From Aliivibrio sp. S3MY1 (GTDB lineage Bacteria; Pseudomonadota; Gammaproteobacteria; Enterobacterales; Vibrionaceae): 64,000 bases of DNA. Both the position numbers and the translations under genes were made by a program. The notes beneath the pieces are model-generated. The model made no database searches. It was given only the letters and a program-made list of their open reading frames with translations, and was not told the origin of the DNA. The stretch is from the NCBI RefSeq assembly GCF_028765575.1, contig NZ_JARACO010000008.1, positions 1 through 64,000 on the forward strand. The letters are read 5' to 3'. Positions 1 to 11,372 of the stretch are shown one piece after another (within the stretch, counting starts at the first letter, position 1; the number at the start of each line of letters is the position of its first letter).

Positions 1-50
1 ACGGCGCCAGAACCTAAATCTGGTGCGTCTACCAATTCCGCCACGTCCGC
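1..50 (-). tRNA. tRNA-Leu (UAG), 3' part cut by window edge
   Basis: Read on the minus strand the sequence starts GCGGACGTGGCGGAATTGG at position 50, with the long D-arm of a leucine tRNA. The anticodon stem CCAGA/TCTGG encloses a seven-base loop with anticodon TAG. The variable arm, T arm and acceptor 3' end lie to the left of the window. It follows tRNA-Met by about 100 bases and is probably co-transcribed with it. The order Met then Leu resembles the E. coli metT-leuW operon. Confidence 0.9.
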
Positions 51-149
51 GTTCTACCGTTTGATTATTAAGAACAATCGTTACTTAATCTACAAAGAGT
101 AGTTATTCTATATTTTAATCGACGATTGGTAAATCAATTAAAAGTTGTA

Positions 150-226
150 TGGTGGCTACTACGGGATTTGAACCTGTGACCCCATCATTATGAGTGATGT
201 GCTCTAACCAGCTGAGCTAAGTAGCC
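150..226 (-). tRNA. tRNA-Met (CAU), elongator type
   Basis: A complete 77-base cloverleaf with encoded CCA is read on the minus strand. The acceptor stem GGCTACT pairs with AGTAGCC, the anticodon loop CTCATAA gives CAT, and the T loop is GTTCAAATC. The first base pair is G-C, whereas initiator tRNA lacks pairing at 1-72, so this is the elongator form. It is the first gene after the promoter at 285-313. Confidence 0.95.
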
Positions 227-284
227 AAATTGTTTTTTCTTTCTAACTCGTCTCTCTTCCGTCTTATCGGTGAGGACGGAGCGC

Positions 285-313
285 ATTATGCTTACCAGAG
301 GCTTATGCGTCAA
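285..313 (-). promoter_or_regulatory. Sigma-70 promoter of the tRNA-Met/Leu operon
   Basis: On the minus strand there is a -35 box TTGACG (308-313), a 17-base spacer and a -10 box CATAAT (285-290). A GC-rich stretch, GCGCTCCGTCC, follows immediately. A near-consensus promoter with a GC-rich discriminator is the usual design for stable RNA genes under stringent control. The rest of 227-499 holds no gene that I can support. Confidence 0.75.
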
Positions 314-499
314 CACTTTTTTGAAAAAAATATGAATTCTTTGTTTGTTCGAACGGATTTTAATCAAAGCGTACTTTTTATATGCAAAATAGAGTGAATT
401 AGAACAAAAGAATGAGAATAAGAGTTGAAAACAAGATGTAGTGAATTGGGGGAGGTAGAATAATAATGGGTTTAACTGATTGAATTATAGACAAGTAAT

Positions 500-530
500 A
501 AAAAGGCCAGCAAATATGCTGGCCTTTTTT
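500..530 (-). terminator. Rho-independent terminator after ychF
   Basis: The hairpin GGCCAGCA/TGCTGGCC has a short loop, with A and T runs on both sides. It lies directly after the ychF stop codon and could work in both directions. Confidence 0.85.
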
Positions 531-531
531 A

Positions 532-1623
532 TTATACGTTGAAGCGGAAATGTACTACATCGCCATCTTTAACAATGTAATCCTTTCCTTCAAGACGCCA
601 TTTACCTGCTTCTTTAGCGCCGCTCTCGCCACTAAATTCAATAAAGTTGTCGTAACCTACAACTTCTGCACGGATAAAGCCTTTTTCAAAGTCTGTATGG
701 ATTTTACCTGCCGCTTGCGGTGCTGTTGCACCTACAGGGATAGTCCAAGCTCGTACTTCTTTAACACCAGCGGTGAAATACGTTTGTAGAGCCAGTAATT
801 CATAACCAGAACGGATAACACGATTTAGACCTGGTTCTTCAATGCCCATATCTGCAAAGAACTCTTCACGATCTTCATCGTCAAGCTCAGAAAGATCGGA
901 TTCAATAGAAGCACACACAGCAACAACAACGTTGTTTTCTTTTTCTGCGTACTCACGAACCATGTCTAAGAATGGATTATTTTCAAAACCATCTTCAGCA
1001 ACGTTAGCAATATACATTGTTGGTTTTAACGTTAGGAAGTTAAGGTAAGAAACCGATGCGATTTCTTCTTTTGAAAGTTCAACGGTACGAGCCATTCCAC
1101 CTTCAGTGAAAACTGGAAGTAGTTTTTCAAGAACAGAGATCTCAAACTTAGCGTCTTGATCTCCGCCTTTTGCTTTCTTCGTTTGACGGAAAATAGCACG
1201 CTCACAAGAATCTAGATCCGCAAGAGCAAGCTCAAGATTGATGATTTCGATATCTTCAATTGGAGAGATTTTACCTGCAACGTGAATGATGTTCTCATTT
1301 TCAAAACAACGAACAACATGGCCGATAGCATCAGTTTCACGGATGTTAGCCAGGAATTTATTACCTAGACCTTCACCTTTAGATGCACCAGCAACTAGGC
1401 CTGCGATATCAACAAATTCCATTGTTGTAGGAAGAATACGCTCTGGATTTACGATTTTAGCTAATGCGTCTAAACGTAGATCAGGAACCGGAACCACACC
1501 CGTGTTTGGTTCAATTGTACAGAAAGGGAAGTTTGCCGCTTCGATTCCTGCTTTAGTTAGTGCGTTAAACAGTGTTGATTTACCAACGTTTGGAAGACCA
1601 ACGATTCCGCATTTAAAACCCAT
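532..1623 (-). CDS. ychF: Ribosome-binding ATPase YchF (Obg family)
   Basis: This is a 363-residue P-loop protein of the TRAFAC/Obg class. The Walker A motif GLPNVGKST is at residues 9-17, the switch II region DIAGLV is near residue 72, and a C-terminal TGS domain covers roughly residues 280-363. YchF family members prefer ATP over GTP, bind the ribosome and affect translation and stress tolerance. The length matches E. coli YchF (363). It lies 19 bases downstream of pth on the same strand, the usual pth-ychF pair, and is followed by a terminator. Nothing unusual is seen. Confidence 0.97.
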   Translation of the reverse strand: MGFKCGIVGLPNVGKSTLFNALTKAGIEAANFPFCTIEPNTGVVPVPDLRLDALAKIVNPERILPTTMEFVDIAGLVAGASKGEGLGNKFLANIRETDAIGHVVRCFENENIIHVAGKISPIEDIEIINLELALADLDSCERAIFRQTKKAKGGDQDAKFEISVLEKLLPVFTEGGMARTVELSKEEIASVSYLNFLTLKPTMYIANVAEDGFENNPFLDMVREYAEKENNVVVAVCASIESDLSELDDEDREEFFADMGIEEPGLNRVIRSGYELLALQTYFTAGVKEVRAWTIPVGATAPQAAGKIHTDFEKGFIRAEVVGYDNFIEFSGESGAKEAGKWRLEGKDYIVKDGDVVHFRFNV

Positions 1624-1642
1624 GATGTAAACCTTATCTTTG

Positions 1643-2233
1643 TTATTCAGCTTTGAATGTATGTAAACGATTTTGTGCTTTACTTAATCCATCTTTAAGC
1701 AAGATATCTAAACAGCGTGTAGATTCATCTACAGCAGCATCGATTAACTCTTGCTCTTTGGTTGGCGCTTTTCCTAAAACAAAACCGGCAACTTTATCTT
1801 TATGACCTGGATGGCCAATACCAATACGAAGTCGATAAAATTCTTTCGTATTGGCTAATTTACTAATCGTGTCACGCAAGCCATTATGACCGCCGTGTCC
1901 ACCACCTTTTTTAAATTTCGCAACACCAGGAGGAAGATCTAACTCATCGTGAGCCACAAGGATCTCTTCTGGCTTTATTTGATAAAACTTAGCTACAGCA
2001 GCAATAGCTTTACCAGATAAATTCATAAATGTTGTTGGGATCAACAAACGAAGATCCTGACCATTTGTTTGAATACGACCAGTTAAACCGAAGAATTTAG
2101 ATTCTTCTCGCAAGGATACATTATGTACACGAGCGAGTTCTTCAACAACCCAAGCGCCCGCATTATGACGAGTTCTTTTGTATTCAAGACCAGGGTTTGC
2201 TAGTCCAACAAGAAGTTTGATTTGATTGCTCAA
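1643..2233 (-). CDS. pth: Peptidyl-tRNA hydrolase
   Basis: The 196-residue protein cleaves the ester bond of peptidyl-tRNAs released from stalled ribosomes, freeing the tRNA. Family motifs are GLANPG near residues 10-15 (Asn13) and RTRHNAG with the catalytic His23. [10 protein letters not shown], holding the conserved Asp, is near residue 95. The length agrees with the bacterial family (about 194). The gene is upstream of ychF with a 19-base gap, so the two are probably one transcript. The start is preceded by an AGAGATAAG-type ribosome site. Confidence 0.97.
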   Translation of the reverse strand: MSNQIKLLVGLANPGLEYKRTRHNAGAWVVEELARVHNVSLREESKFFGLTGRIQTNGQDLRLLIPTTFMNLSGKAIAAVAKFYQIKPEEILVAHDELDLPPGVAKFKKGGGHGGHNGLRDTISKLANTKEFYRLRIGIGHPGHKDKVAGFVLGKAPTKEQELIDAAVDESTRCLDILLKDGLSKAQNRLHTFKAE

Positions 2234-2253
2234 AGACTTATCTCTCTATTTGG

Positions 2254-2319
2254 ATACTAATATCATTAATACACTTATTTAGTACCAATAGAACTAAAGA
2301 CAATTAATGGTATTAGTAT
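2254..2319. repeat. 66-base element with 17-base inverted ends
   Basis: ATACTAATATCATTAAT at 2254-2270 is matched in inverted orientation by ATTAATGGTATTAGTAT at 2303-2319, with one mismatch. The element lies in the prs-pth gap and codes for nothing. It could fold as a long hairpin in RNA or be a small non-autonomous mobile element; the sequence alone does not decide. Confidence 0.5.
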
Positions 2320-2365
2320 GTGCCATTAAAAAGGCGCGCCATATTACCACAAGAATTCCAAATAC

Positions 2366-2397
2366 AAAAACGCCCCGCATAAGCAGGGCGTTTTATA
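2366..2397 (-). terminator. Terminator after prs
   Basis: AACGCCC and GGGCGTT pair around a ten-base loop, with a T run on the minus strand. It lies about 15 bases after the prs stop codon. Confidence 0.8.
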
Positions 2398-2412
2398 TAG
2401 AATTTGGTTTGA

Positions 2413-3360
2413 TTAGTGATCAAACATTGCAGAGATAGACTCTTCATTGCTGATACGACGGATCGCTTCAGCCAGCATGCGAGAAAGGCTAAGTTCAGTG
2501 ACTTTGCCTGTTGCTGCCATTTCTTTAGATAGAGTAATCGAATCAGTAACAACCACTTGGTCTAATACTGAGTTTGCGATGTTTTCTGCAGCAGAACCAG
2601 AGAATACAGCATGAGTTGCGTAAGCAAATACACGTTTAGCACCACGTTCTTTAAGTGCTTCGGCTGCTTTACAAAGTGTACCACCGGTATCAATCATGTC
2701 ATCAACGATAACACAGTCACGACCTTTAACATCACCAATTAGATTCATTACTTCTGAAACGTTAGCACGTGGACGACGCTTATCAACGATAGCGATATCA
2801 ACATCACCTAATGCTTTAGCTGTTGCGCGAGCACGAACAACACCGCCTAAATCTGGAGATACAACAACAGGGTTTTCTAAACCACGAGTACGCATATCAT
2901 CAAGCAGTACAGGAGTACCGAAAATGTTGTCTACAGGTACGTCGAAGAAACCTTGAATTTGTTCAGCATGTAGGTCGATAGTTAAAACGCGGTCAACGCC
3001 AACGTTTGAAAGCATATCAGCAATAACTTTAGCTGTGATTGGTACACGAGCAGAACGTACACGACGATCTTGACGAGCGTAACCAAAATAAGGGATAACC
3101 GCAGTAATACGACCTGCAGAAGCACGACGAAGTGCATCGATCATTACTACTAATTCCATAATATTGTCATTAGTAGGAGCACACGTAGATTGAATGATGA
3201 AAACATCACTACCACGTACGTTCTCGTTAATTTGAACAGCTACTTCGCCGTCAGAAAAACGATCTACAGTAGCGTCACCTAGTGAAATGTATAGTCGATC
3301 AGCGATACGTTGCGCTAGTTCAGGAGTTGCATTACCAGCAAATAGCTTCATGTCAGGCAC
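2413..3360 (-). CDS. prs: Ribose-phosphate pyrophosphokinase (PRPP synthetase)
   Basis: The enzyme makes PRPP from ribose-5-phosphate and ATP, feeding purine, pyrimidine, NAD, His and Trp synthesis. The PRPP-binding loop [10 protein letters not shown] sits near residue 220 and the N-terminal ATP-loop region near YARQDRR. I chose the GTG at 3360, read as [15 protein letters not shown], because it gives 315 residues like E. coli Prs and has GAGG eight bases upstream. An upstream in-frame ATG at 3411 would add 17 residues absent from the family and has no clear ribosome site. It follows ispE by 38 bases. Confidence 0.95.
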   Translation of the reverse strand: MPDMKLFAGNATPELAQRIADRLYISLGDATVDRFSDGEVAVQINENVRGSDVFIIQSTCAPTNDNIMELVVMIDALRRASAGRITAVIPYFGYARQDRRVRSARVPITAKVIADMLSNVGVDRVLTIDLHAEQIQGFFDVPVDNIFGTPVLLDDMRTRGLENPVVVSPDLGGVVRARATAKALGDVDIAIVDKRRPRANVSEVMNLIGDVKGRDCVIVDDMIDTGGTLCKAAEALKERGAKRVFAYATHAVFSGSAAENIANSVLDQVVVTDSITLSKEMAATGKVTELSLSRMLAEAIRRISNEESISAMFDH

Positions 3361-3398
3361 GGTGGAAACCTCAGGGTTGCGTCCAAATTGTGAGAATT

Positions 3399-4265
3399 TT
3401 ATATTTTGCATAATGATTTATACTCTTCCAATTGGCGGTTGAGTGGCGAAGTATTGAGACCTCGTGTGATAAATCCTGTTGCATTATCAGGGATTAACGA
3501 GTAAACGGTTTGTGCATCTTCTTTACTGTTAAATTCAGCAAAAACACATGCGCCAGTTCCAGTTAATCTTGATGGAGCATATTCTAACAGCCATGAAAGT
3601 TGGTAATCAACCTCTGGATACACTCTTCTGACAATTTTTTCGCAATCGTTTTCGTAAGAGGCGTCTAAAAGTACACTAAGTGGCTGTTTTGGTGTATTTC
3701 TAATCAAATCAGGATGAGTGAAAACATCAACCGTAGCGATATGTACTTCTGGCTTAATTAATACGTACCATAGTTCTTTAGGAGTAACTGGCTGTAATTT
3801 CTCCCCGATACCTTCAGCAAAAGCCGAAAAACCATGCACAAAAATAGGTACATCGGCACCTAGTTTTACACCTAAACCAGCTAATTCGTCATTACTAAGA
3901 TTAAGTTGCCAAAGAAAATTTAATGCAACTAATACCGTTGCTGCATTTGAAGAGCCTCCACCAATCCCACCGCCCATTGGTAATATCTTTTCAATCTCAA
4001 TATGAGCACCGAACATAGATTGGGTATGTTGTTGGAGAAGTGTTGCGGCTTTCCAAATTAAATTATCTTCAGTTTTTACTCCGAGGATATCAGGAGCTAA
4101 GGTTATTTCCCCTGATTGATTTGGAGTGATTGTAAGGTAGTCGCATAAATCGATGAACTGAAACAGGGTTTGTAGTTCATGATAACCATTCTCTTGTTGA
4201 CCATTAATATAGAGAAATAAGTTTAGCTTTGCTGGAGAGGGCCAGCGAGTCGATGTTTTTATCAT
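3399..4265 (-). CDS. ispE: 4-diphosphocytidyl-2-C-methyl-D-erythritol kinase
   Basis: IspE phosphorylates CDP-methylerythritol in the MEP pathway of isoprenoid precursor synthesis. It is a GHMP kinase: [13 protein letters not shown] is at the N-terminus (catalytic Lys13/Asn15 region), the glycine-rich ATP loop [14 protein letters not shown] is near residue 100, and the C-terminal motif is [10 protein letters not shown] prefer the ATG at 4265 (288 residues). It overlaps the lolB stop in an ATGA arrangement, which points to translational coupling, and fits the family length (283 in E. coli). An ATG 15 bases upstream is possible. Confidence 0.95.
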   Translation of the reverse strand: MIKTSTRWPSPAKLNLFLYINGQQENGYHELQTLFQFIDLCDYLTITPNQSGEITLAPDILGVKTEDNLIWKAATLLQQHTQSMFGAHIEIEKILPMGGGIGGGSSNAATVLVALNFLWQLNLSNDELAGLGVKLGADVPIFVHGFSAFAEGIGEKLQPVTPKELWYVLIKPEVHIATVDVFTHPDLIRNTPKQPLSVLLDASYENDCEKIVRRVYPEVDYQLSWLLEYAPSRLTGTGACVFAEFNSKEDAQTVYSLIPDNATGFITRGLNTSPLNRQLEEYKSLCKI

Positions 4266-4888
4266 TGAGAAACTGTCCAATTTGAGGCAATGATTTTAAT
4301 GGTGGTGTTCTGTTGAGTGAGCTTCATTGAATTGGGTAATAGCATGTTGTCTTTTTCAATATAGCTATTATAGCGTAGGTGCCAATTTGTTTGACCAATT
4401 TGCTTTGCGAGATGATCAACGGTGTTAAGTTCGTTGAGTTGAAAACTATCTGCTGCGGTCGGCAAGCCTTTGATCCAGTCATTTAAATAGCCAATAGGAA
4501 GGTTAAGGCCTGTCAGACCATACATGAGCCGGCCAGGGTCTCTGCCTTCGAAGGTTTGACCATCACCCGTTTCAACAAGGGTATGCCCATTATCTATAGT
4601 GACTTTTATAACGGTGTGCCCTAAAAATGTGGTGAGTAATAACTGACTATTGTCTGATTTTTGGGTCCATAGGAAATTTAAACTATGGCGTTGTTCTGGG
4701 GATTGATAGCCAATTTTGCCAGTGACTTTATATTCTGTCATTGCTTCTAATTGAGCTTGGTGCTTAACCCAATGAGTCGATTGCTGTGGGGGCAATGGAA
4801 CACTCGAACAAGCGCTAAGAAAAAGCGAGAGGATGAGAATCACAAATGGGAGGCGGAAAAAATAAGGGCACATTATTGAAAAACTCAT
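4262..4888 (-). CDS. lolB: Outer-membrane lipoprotein receptor LolB
   Basis: LolB takes lipoproteins from periplasmic LolA and inserts them into the inner leaflet of the outer membrane. From the ATG at 4888 the protein has 208 residues and opens with a lipoprotein signal: hydrophobic [10 protein letters not shown] followed by the lipobox cysteine in LSACSS. E. coli LolB has 207 residues. An in-frame ATG at 4960 would place 24 extra residues before the signal peptide and is unlikely. The gene heads lolB-ispE-prs and is divergent from hemA, the conserved gammaproteobacterial order. Confidence 0.92.
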   Translation of the reverse strand: MSFSIMCPYFFRLPFVILILSLFLSACSSVPLPPQQSTHWVKHQAQLEAMTEYKVTGKIGYQSPEQRHSLNFLWTQKSDNSQLLLTTFLGHTVIKVTIDNGHTLVETGDGQTFEGRDPGRLMYGLTGLNLPIGYLNDWIKGLPTAADSFQLNELNTVDHLAKQIGQTNWHLRYNSYIEKDNMLLPNSMKLTQQNTTIKIIASNWTVSQ

Positions 4889-5056
4889 GTTTAATCTGAA
4901 ATAGATTTTAGGATTGTAGCAAATTGTTCGTACATTTGGCGTTAAATAGTGTTTATTCACTACTAATTTTCGGACAGAATGACCTGATGCCTTTTAAAAC
5001 TCGGTCGTATCAAGTAAAATTCGTCCTTGTTATTTTTTTACTGGTCAGTTTGCCGA

Positions 5057-6313
5057 ATGTCATTGCTTGTTATTGGAATCAATCATACGTCAGCCTCTGT
5101 TGATTTGCGCGAGAAAGTTGCTTTTTCTCCTGATAAATTAACTAGGGCACTAGACGAATTAAAAAACAGTGATGCAATTCAAAGTGGCGTAATTTTATCT
5201 ACGTGTAATCGAACTGAAATTTACTGTGAAGTAAAAGTTGGGATCAGCAGTGGTTACGTTATTAACTGGCTTGCTGAGTTTCACCTCGTCTCTTTAGATA
5301 TATTGATGCCAAGTATCTATGTTTATGAAGAGCAAGCGGCTGTTAAACATCTTATGCGCGTATCTTGTGGTTTAGATTCGTTGGTATTAGGTGAGCCACA
5401 AATTTTAGGCCAAGTAAAAAAAGCGTTTTCAGATGCTCGCGAGCGAAACGCGGTTGAAGGTACCGTTGAAAAACTATTTCAAAGTGACTTTTCGGTAGCT
5501 AAACGGGTTCGTACCGAAACTAATATTGGTGGTAATGCCGTTTCAGTGGCTTATGCCGCGTGTATTCTGGCTCGTCAAATCTTTGAGTCTCTTGCAGATT
5601 CTACCGTTCTTCTTGTAGGCGCAGGAGAAACGATAGAATTGGTCGCTAAGCATTTAGATGCAGCTGGTTGTAAACAGCTTATCGTTGCAAACCGAACACG
5701 CGAGAGAGCAATGGGGCTTGCTGAGCAATTTAATGCGGATGTTATTAGTCTTCCTGAAATTCCAGAGTATCTACCAAAAGCCGATATCATTATCAGTTCT
5801 ACCGCCAGCCCATTACCGATTATTGGTAAGGGGATGGTTGAAAGTGCATTAAAACAACGTAGGCATCAACCGATGTTATTTGTTGATATTGCTGTCCCTA
5901 GAGATATAGAAGGGGAAGTCGCAGAATTGAGTGGTGCGTATTTGTATTCGGTAGATGATCTTAAGTCGATTATTGATCACAATATTGAGCAACGAAAAAT
6001 AGAAGCGATTCAAGCTGAAGCGATCGTCAGTGAAGAGAGCGCTAGCTTTATGACGTGGATCCGCTCGCGTCAAGCCGTGAATAGCATTCGCCAATATCGA
6101 AATAATTCAGAAGCGATCAGAACTGAATTATTACAAAAAAGCATTCAAGCGTTAGCTTCTGGCCAAAATGTAGAAAAAGTATTGGCAGAGTTAAGTAATA
6201 AATTAACCAATAAACTCATTCATGCACCAACACTTGCGATGCAGCAGGCTGCCAAAAATGGTGAGCCAGAGAAACTTGCTGTGATCCGCTCAAGTATTGG
6301 TCTAGACAACTAA
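5057..6313 (+). CDS. hemA: Glutamyl-tRNA reductase
   Basis: HemA reduces glutamyl-tRNA to glutamate-1-semialdehyde with NADPH, the first committed step of C5 haem synthesis. From the ATG at 5057 ([11 protein letters not shown]) the protein has 418 residues, equal to E. coli HemA. The catalytic Cys50 lies in LSTCNRTE, the substrate-binding region [13 protein letters not shown] near residue 115, and the NADPH-binding GAGET near residue 190. An in-frame start at 5027 would add ten residues not seen in the family. It begins the plus-strand operon hemA-prfA-prmC. hemH, nirB and cobA in this window also belong to tetrapyrrole metabolism. Confidence 0.96.
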   Translation: MSLLVIGINHTSASVDLREKVAFSPDKLTRALDELKNSDAIQSGVILSTCNRTEIYCEVKVGISSGYVINWLAEFHLVSLDILMPSIYVYEEQAAVKHLMRVSCGLDSLVLGEPQILGQVKKAFSDARERNAVEGTVEKLFQSDFSVAKRVRTETNIGGNAVSVAYAACILARQIFESLADSTVLLVGAGETIELVAKHLDAAGCKQLIVANRTRERAMGLAEQFNADVISLPEIPEYLPKADIIISSTASPLPIIGKGMVESALKQRRHQPMLFVDIAVPRDIEGEVAELSGAYLYSVDDLKSIIDHNIEQRKIEAIQAEAIVSEESASFMTWIRSRQAVNSIRQYRNNSEAIRTELLQKSIQALASGQNVEKVLAELSNKLTNKLIHAPTLAMQQAAKNGEPEKLAVIRSSIGLDN

Positions 6314-6351
6314 GTGTAGCGTTCGCTACCAACATAAAGAATAAATATTAT

Positions 6352-7440
6352 ATGAAAGCATCAATTCGAGTAAAACTGGAGACGCTGGTTGAGCGTTACG
6401 AAGAAGTTCAGCATTTATTAGGTGACCCTGGCGTTATTGGTGACCAAAATAAATTCCGAGCTTTATCTCGTGAATACTCTCAATTGGAAGAAGTGACACA
6501 GTGTTTTCAAGCGTATGAGCAAGCTCAAGAAGACTTAGTTGCGGCTGAAGAGATGGCGCAAGAAGACGATGCTGAAATGCGTGAAATGGCGCAAGATGAA
6601 ATTAAAGAAGCAAAAGCTGCGATTGAGCGTCTTACTGATGAATTACAAGTATTGCTTATTCCAAAAGATCCAAATGATGAGCGTAACTGTTTCTTAGAGA
6701 TCCGTGCTGGTGCGGGTGGTGATGAAGCGGGTATCTTTGCGGGTAACCTTTTCCGTATGTATTCTCGTTTTGCAGAGAAAAAGGGCTGGCGCATCGAAGT
6801 CATGAGCTCGAATGTTTCTGAGCAGGGTGGCTTTAAAGAAATGATTGCAAAAGTAAGCGGCGATGGCGCTTATGGTGTATTGAAATTTGAATCAGGCGGC
6901 CACCGTGTACAACGTGTTCCTGAGACTGAATCACAAGGTCGTGTACATACATCTGCGTGTACTGTAGCTGTAATGGCTGAGATCCCAGAAGCGGATCTTC
7001 CAGAAATTAAAGCGGCCGATCTGAAAATTGATACTTTCCGTGCATCAGGCGCGGGTGGTCAGCACGTTAACACCACCGATTCAGCAATTCGTATTACTCA
7101 CTTACCAACAGGGACTGTTGTTGAGTGTCAGGATGAGCGTTCACAGCATAAAAACAAAGCGAAAGCGATGTCAGTTCTTGCTGCGCGTATTATTCAAGCT
7201 GAACAAGCTCGTCGTGCAGAAGCGGTATCAGATACACGTCGTAACTTATTAGGTTCTGGTGATCGTTCTGACCGTATTCGTACTTACAACTACCCACAAG
7301 GTCGTGTTTCTGATCACCGTATCAACCTAACTATTTACCGTTTAAATGAGGTATTAGAAGGTGATTTAGCGGCGTTGATTGAACCTGTAGTATTAGAATA
7401 CCAAGCAGATCAATTGGCCGCATTAGCTGACAATAACTAA
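6352..7440 (+). CDS. prfA: Peptide chain release factor 1
   Basis: RF1 recognises UAA and UAG and triggers peptide release. The GGQ motif is at residues 235-237 (Gln237 is the PrmC methylation target). The stop-codon recognition region contains [13 protein letters not shown], so the PxT tripeptide reads PET where E. coli has PAT. The 362-residue length is typical. Its last base is shared with the prmC start codon (TAATG), so RF1 and the enzyme that methylates it are translationally coupled. Confidence 0.97.
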   Translation: MKASIRVKLETLVERYEEVQHLLGDPGVIGDQNKFRALSREYSQLEEVTQCFQAYEQAQEDLVAAEEMAQEDDAEMREMAQDEIKEAKAAIERLTDELQVLLIPKDPNDERNCFLEIRAGAGGDEAGIFAGNLFRMYSRFAEKKGWRIEVMSSNVSEQGGFKEMIAKVSGDGAYGVLKFESGGHRVQRVPETESQGRVHTSACTVAVMAEIPEADLPEIKAADLKIDTFRASGAGGQHVNTTDSAIRITHLPTGTVVECQDERSQHKNKAKAMSVLAARIIQAEQARRAEAVSDTRRNLLGSGDRSDRIRTYNYPQGRVSDHRINLTIYRLNEVLEGDLAALIEPVVLEYQADQLAALADNN

Positions 7441-8306
7441 TGAGCCAATCTATTGATGCGCTATTAAAGCGTTCAATTCAATTGCTGCAACTTGAGGGGA
7501 GCGATTCTCCTCAAGTTGATGCGTCTGTTCTGTTGTGTCATGTTTTAGATAAACCAAGAAGTTATCTACTGACTTGGCCTGAAAAAGAGCTAACAGACGC
7601 AGAGCTTACGGCATTTGAATCATTACTTTCTCGTCGACTCTCAGGCGAACCTATTGCTTATATTGTAGGTTATCGAGAATTTTGGTCACTGCCGTTAAAA
7701 GTATCACCAACCACGCTAATTCCTCGCCCTGATACAGAACGCCTTGTTGAGATTGCTCTCGACCATCTTGATGCATCATCAACAAAAGTATTGGATTTAG
7801 GAACCGGGACTGGTGCTATCGCTCTCGCTATTGCTTCTGAAATGCCAAACCTTCATGTTATTGGGGTTGATTATCAACAAGATGCGGTTGAATTAGCGCA
7901 AAGTAATGCCAAAGATAATCATATAATGAATACTGAATTTCGTCAGGGAAGTTGGTTTACTCCAATTAAACCGGATGAACAGTTTTCTATTATTGTGAGC
8001 AATCCACCTTATATTGATGGAAATGATCCTCATTTATCTCAAGGTGATGTACGGTTCGAACCTCAAACGGCATTAGTTGCAGAGCAAGAAGGCTTTGCCG
8101 ACTTAATTCATATTATGGAACATAGCCGTACTTATTTAGTTGAGAATGGTTGGTTGCTAATGGAGCATGGCTTTGAGCAAGGTAAGCAATTACGTACTTA
8201 TTTTGAAGCGCATGGCTTTGTTAATGTCAAAACAGAACAAGATTATGCTGGCAATGACCGAGTTACTTTAGGTCAATGGGCAGTAAACACAGAGAATAAA
8301 GGATAA
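7440..8306 (+). CDS. prmC: Release factor glutamine methyltransferase
   Basis: PrmC (HemK) methylates the GGQ glutamine of RF1 and RF2 with S-adenosylmethionine. The SAM motif DLGTGTGAIALAIA is near residue 120, and the glutamine-binding NPPY is at residues 188-191. The N-terminal helical domain precedes the motif YREFWSLPL. The length of 288 residues is close to the 277 of E. coli. It overlaps prfA by one base and is followed after three bases by the SirB2-like gene. Confidence 0.96.
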   Translation: MSQSIDALLKRSIQLLQLEGSDSPQVDASVLLCHVLDKPRSYLLTWPEKELTDAELTAFESLLSRRLSGEPIAYIVGYREFWSLPLKVSPTTLIPRPDTERLVEIALDHLDASSTKVLDLGTGTGAIALAIASEMPNLHVIGVDYQQDAVELAQSNAKDNHIMNTEFRQGSWFTPIKPDEQFSIIVSNPPYIDGNDPHLSQGDVRFEPQTALVAEQEGFADLIHIMEHSRTYLVENGWLLMEHGFEQGKQLRTYFEAHGFVNVKTEQDYAGNDRVTLGQWAVNTENKG

Positions 8307-8309
8307 TTC

Positions 8310-8693
8310 ATGTATACCGCTGTTAAACATATTCACCTATTTATGATCGCTTGTAGCGTACTATTATTTGTTGTTCGCTATGTACTAATGATGGTTGATT
8401 CAGATCTTCGTAATAAAGCGTTTTTAAAGCGAGTGCCACACATTGTTGACTCAGCGATGCTACTCAGTGGTATTGCTCTTATCTTTATTACTGGTTTTAT
8501 TCCGTTTACTGGCTCTGCTCCTTGGTTAACAGAGAAGCTGACGTGTGTGATGGTATACATCGCTTTGGCTTTTGTAACGTTGAATAACGGTAAGAATAAA
8601 GTATTTAAAACCTTTGCTTTCTTTGGTGCGCTAGGGTGGTTAATGGTTGCCGCTAAGATTGCTGCTACTAAAGTACCGACATTTTTGGGGTAA
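8310..8693 (+). CDS. sirB2: SirB2-family integral membrane protein
   Basis: This 127-residue protein is almost entirely hydrophobic, with about four membrane helices (roughly residues 5-25, 45-65, 75-92 and 100-118). It has the SirB-family start MYTAVKHIHLFM. The name comes from a historical Salmonella invasion-regulation locus; no biochemical role is established. It sits between prmC and sirB1 with gaps of three and two bases, as ychQ does in E. coli, so it is certainly part of the hemA operon. The function remains unknown. Confidence 0.85.
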   Translation: MYTAVKHIHLFMIACSVLLFVVRYVLMMVDSDLRNKAFLKRVPHIVDSAMLLSGIALIFITGFIPFTGSAPWLTEKLTCVMVYIALAFVTLNNGKNKVFKTFAFFGALGWLMVAAKIAATKVPTFLG

Positions 8694-8695
8694 CT

Positions 8696-10374
<1,679 letters not shown>

Positions 10375-10396
10375 TATTGAGAGTAGCGAGATAAAC

Positions 10397-10433
10397 TAAA
10401 GCCCAAGAGAGATAACTTTCTTGGGCTTTTTTA
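10397..10433. terminator. Bidirectional terminator between kdsA and cobA
   Basis: AAAGCCCAAGA and TCTTGGGCTTT form a strong stem followed by a T run on the plus strand and an A-rich flank on the other side. It separates the convergent kdsA and cobA. Confidence 0.85.
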
Positions 10434-10458
10434 TGTAATGTTTTATTTAGAAATGTAC

Positions 10459-11244
10459 TTATTCATTGTTTGAATCAGGGGTAAACCAATCTAGTTTGTG
10501 GTGCAGTGTTGTTACACTGCCGACAACAATTAACGATGGGCTAATGGCTTTTTCTGCCATGTTAGCTAGCTCAGAAATCGTTCCTGTAAATACTTTCTGC
10601 TTTTGTGTTGTGCCACGTTCAATAATGGCACAAGGGGTATTAGCGGCTAAACCATGTTTAATCAATTGAGTTGAGATATGCGGGGATTGTTTCAGTCCCA
10701 TATAGAAGACCAAGGTATTGTTTGAACGAACTAAGGCATCCCACTCAATCTCAGCGCCATCTTTTTGAACATGAGCGGTAATAAACTGTACACTTTGTGC
10801 GTGATCTCGATGGGTGAGGGGAATACCCGCATAAGAGGTTGCCCCTGCCGCCGCAGTAATGCCAGGCACCACTTCAAATTGAACGCTATTCTCAGCTAGA
10901 GTTTCTAACTCTTCGCCACCACGACCAAAAATAAATGAATCGCCACCTTTAAGGCGGACAACGTGTTTACCTTCTTGTGCTTTATCTACCAGTATTTGGT
11001 TTATTTTATCTTGTGGGACGAAATGGAAATCTAACTTTTTGCCCACATAAATCATTTCAGCACCATCGTTCGCAAGCGCTAAGATTTCTTTAGAAACAAG
11101 ACGGTCATAAACCACAACATCAGCTTGCTGTATAAGGCGATGGCCTTTGACTGTTAATAGGTCTGCATCACCAGGACCTGCGCCAACAAGAGAAACAAGT
11201 CCGTTTGTTTTTTTCTGCTCAGACTGAGCTTGAATACTTGGCAT
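10459..11244 (-). CDS. cobA: Uroporphyrinogen-III C-methyltransferase
   Basis: The enzyme adds two methyl groups from SAM to uroporphyrinogen III, giving precorrin-2, the siroheme precursor. Its signatures are LVGAGPGDADLLTVKG near residue 20, VVYDRLVS, RLKGGDSFIFGRGGEE near residue 100 and VVPGITAAAGATSYAGIPLTHR. At 261 residues it is the stand-alone methyltransferase, lacking the CysG dehydrogenase/ferrochelatase half. It lies downstream of nirBDC on the same strand. That fits siroheme supply to NirB, although a terminator-like hairpin at 11295-11336 lies in between. Confidence 0.93.
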   Translation of the reverse strand: MPSIQAQSEQKKTNGLVSLVGAGPGDADLLTVKGHRLIQQADVVVYDRLVSKEILALANDGAEMIYVGKKLDFHFVPQDKINQILVDKAQEGKHVVRLKGGDSFIFGRGGEELETLAENSVQFEVVPGITAAAGATSYAGIPLTHRDHAQSVQFITAHVQKDGAEIEWDALVRSNNTLVFYMGLKQSPHISTQLIKHGLAANTPCAIIERGTTQKQKVFTGTISELANMAEKAISPSLIVVGSVTTLHHKLDWFTPDSNNE

Positions 11245-11294
11245 AATCGATTCCTGCGTTATGTTTTTATTTCACTCTAGTATGTAAGAGTCGA

Positions 11295-11336
11295 TAAAAA
11301 AAATCACCCTTAATACTTGATTAAGAGTGATTTAAT
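11295..11336 (-). terminator. Terminator between nirC and cobA
   Basis: On the minus strand AAATCACTCTTAAT pairs with ATTAAGGGTGATTT (one mismatch) and is followed by a run of Ts. It lies just after nirC and may reduce, rather than abolish, read-through into cobA. Confidence 0.75.
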
Positions 11337-11372
11337 TTGAATGAGTTATAACTAACTCTTCGTTATTTGTTT

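Noticed and set aside
1..230. tRNA cluster as an integration site for a mobile element
   Set aside because: Both tRNAs look normal, no attachment-site duplication or integrase is visible within the window.
1286..1630. 114-residue plus-strand frame opposite ychF
   Set aside because: It is an antisense shadow of the ychF coding bias, without start signals.
2313..2552. 79-residue minus-strand frame at the end of prs
   Set aside because: It lies inside prs and its terminator in another frame; no ribosome site and no family resemblance.
3361..3411. N-terminal extension of Prs from an upstream ATG
   Set aside because: The 17 extra residues are absent from the family, and the GTG at 3360 has a better ribosome site and gives the standard length.
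4889..4960. N-terminal extension of LolB
   Set aside because: It would bury the lipoprotein signal peptide 24 residues inside the protein.
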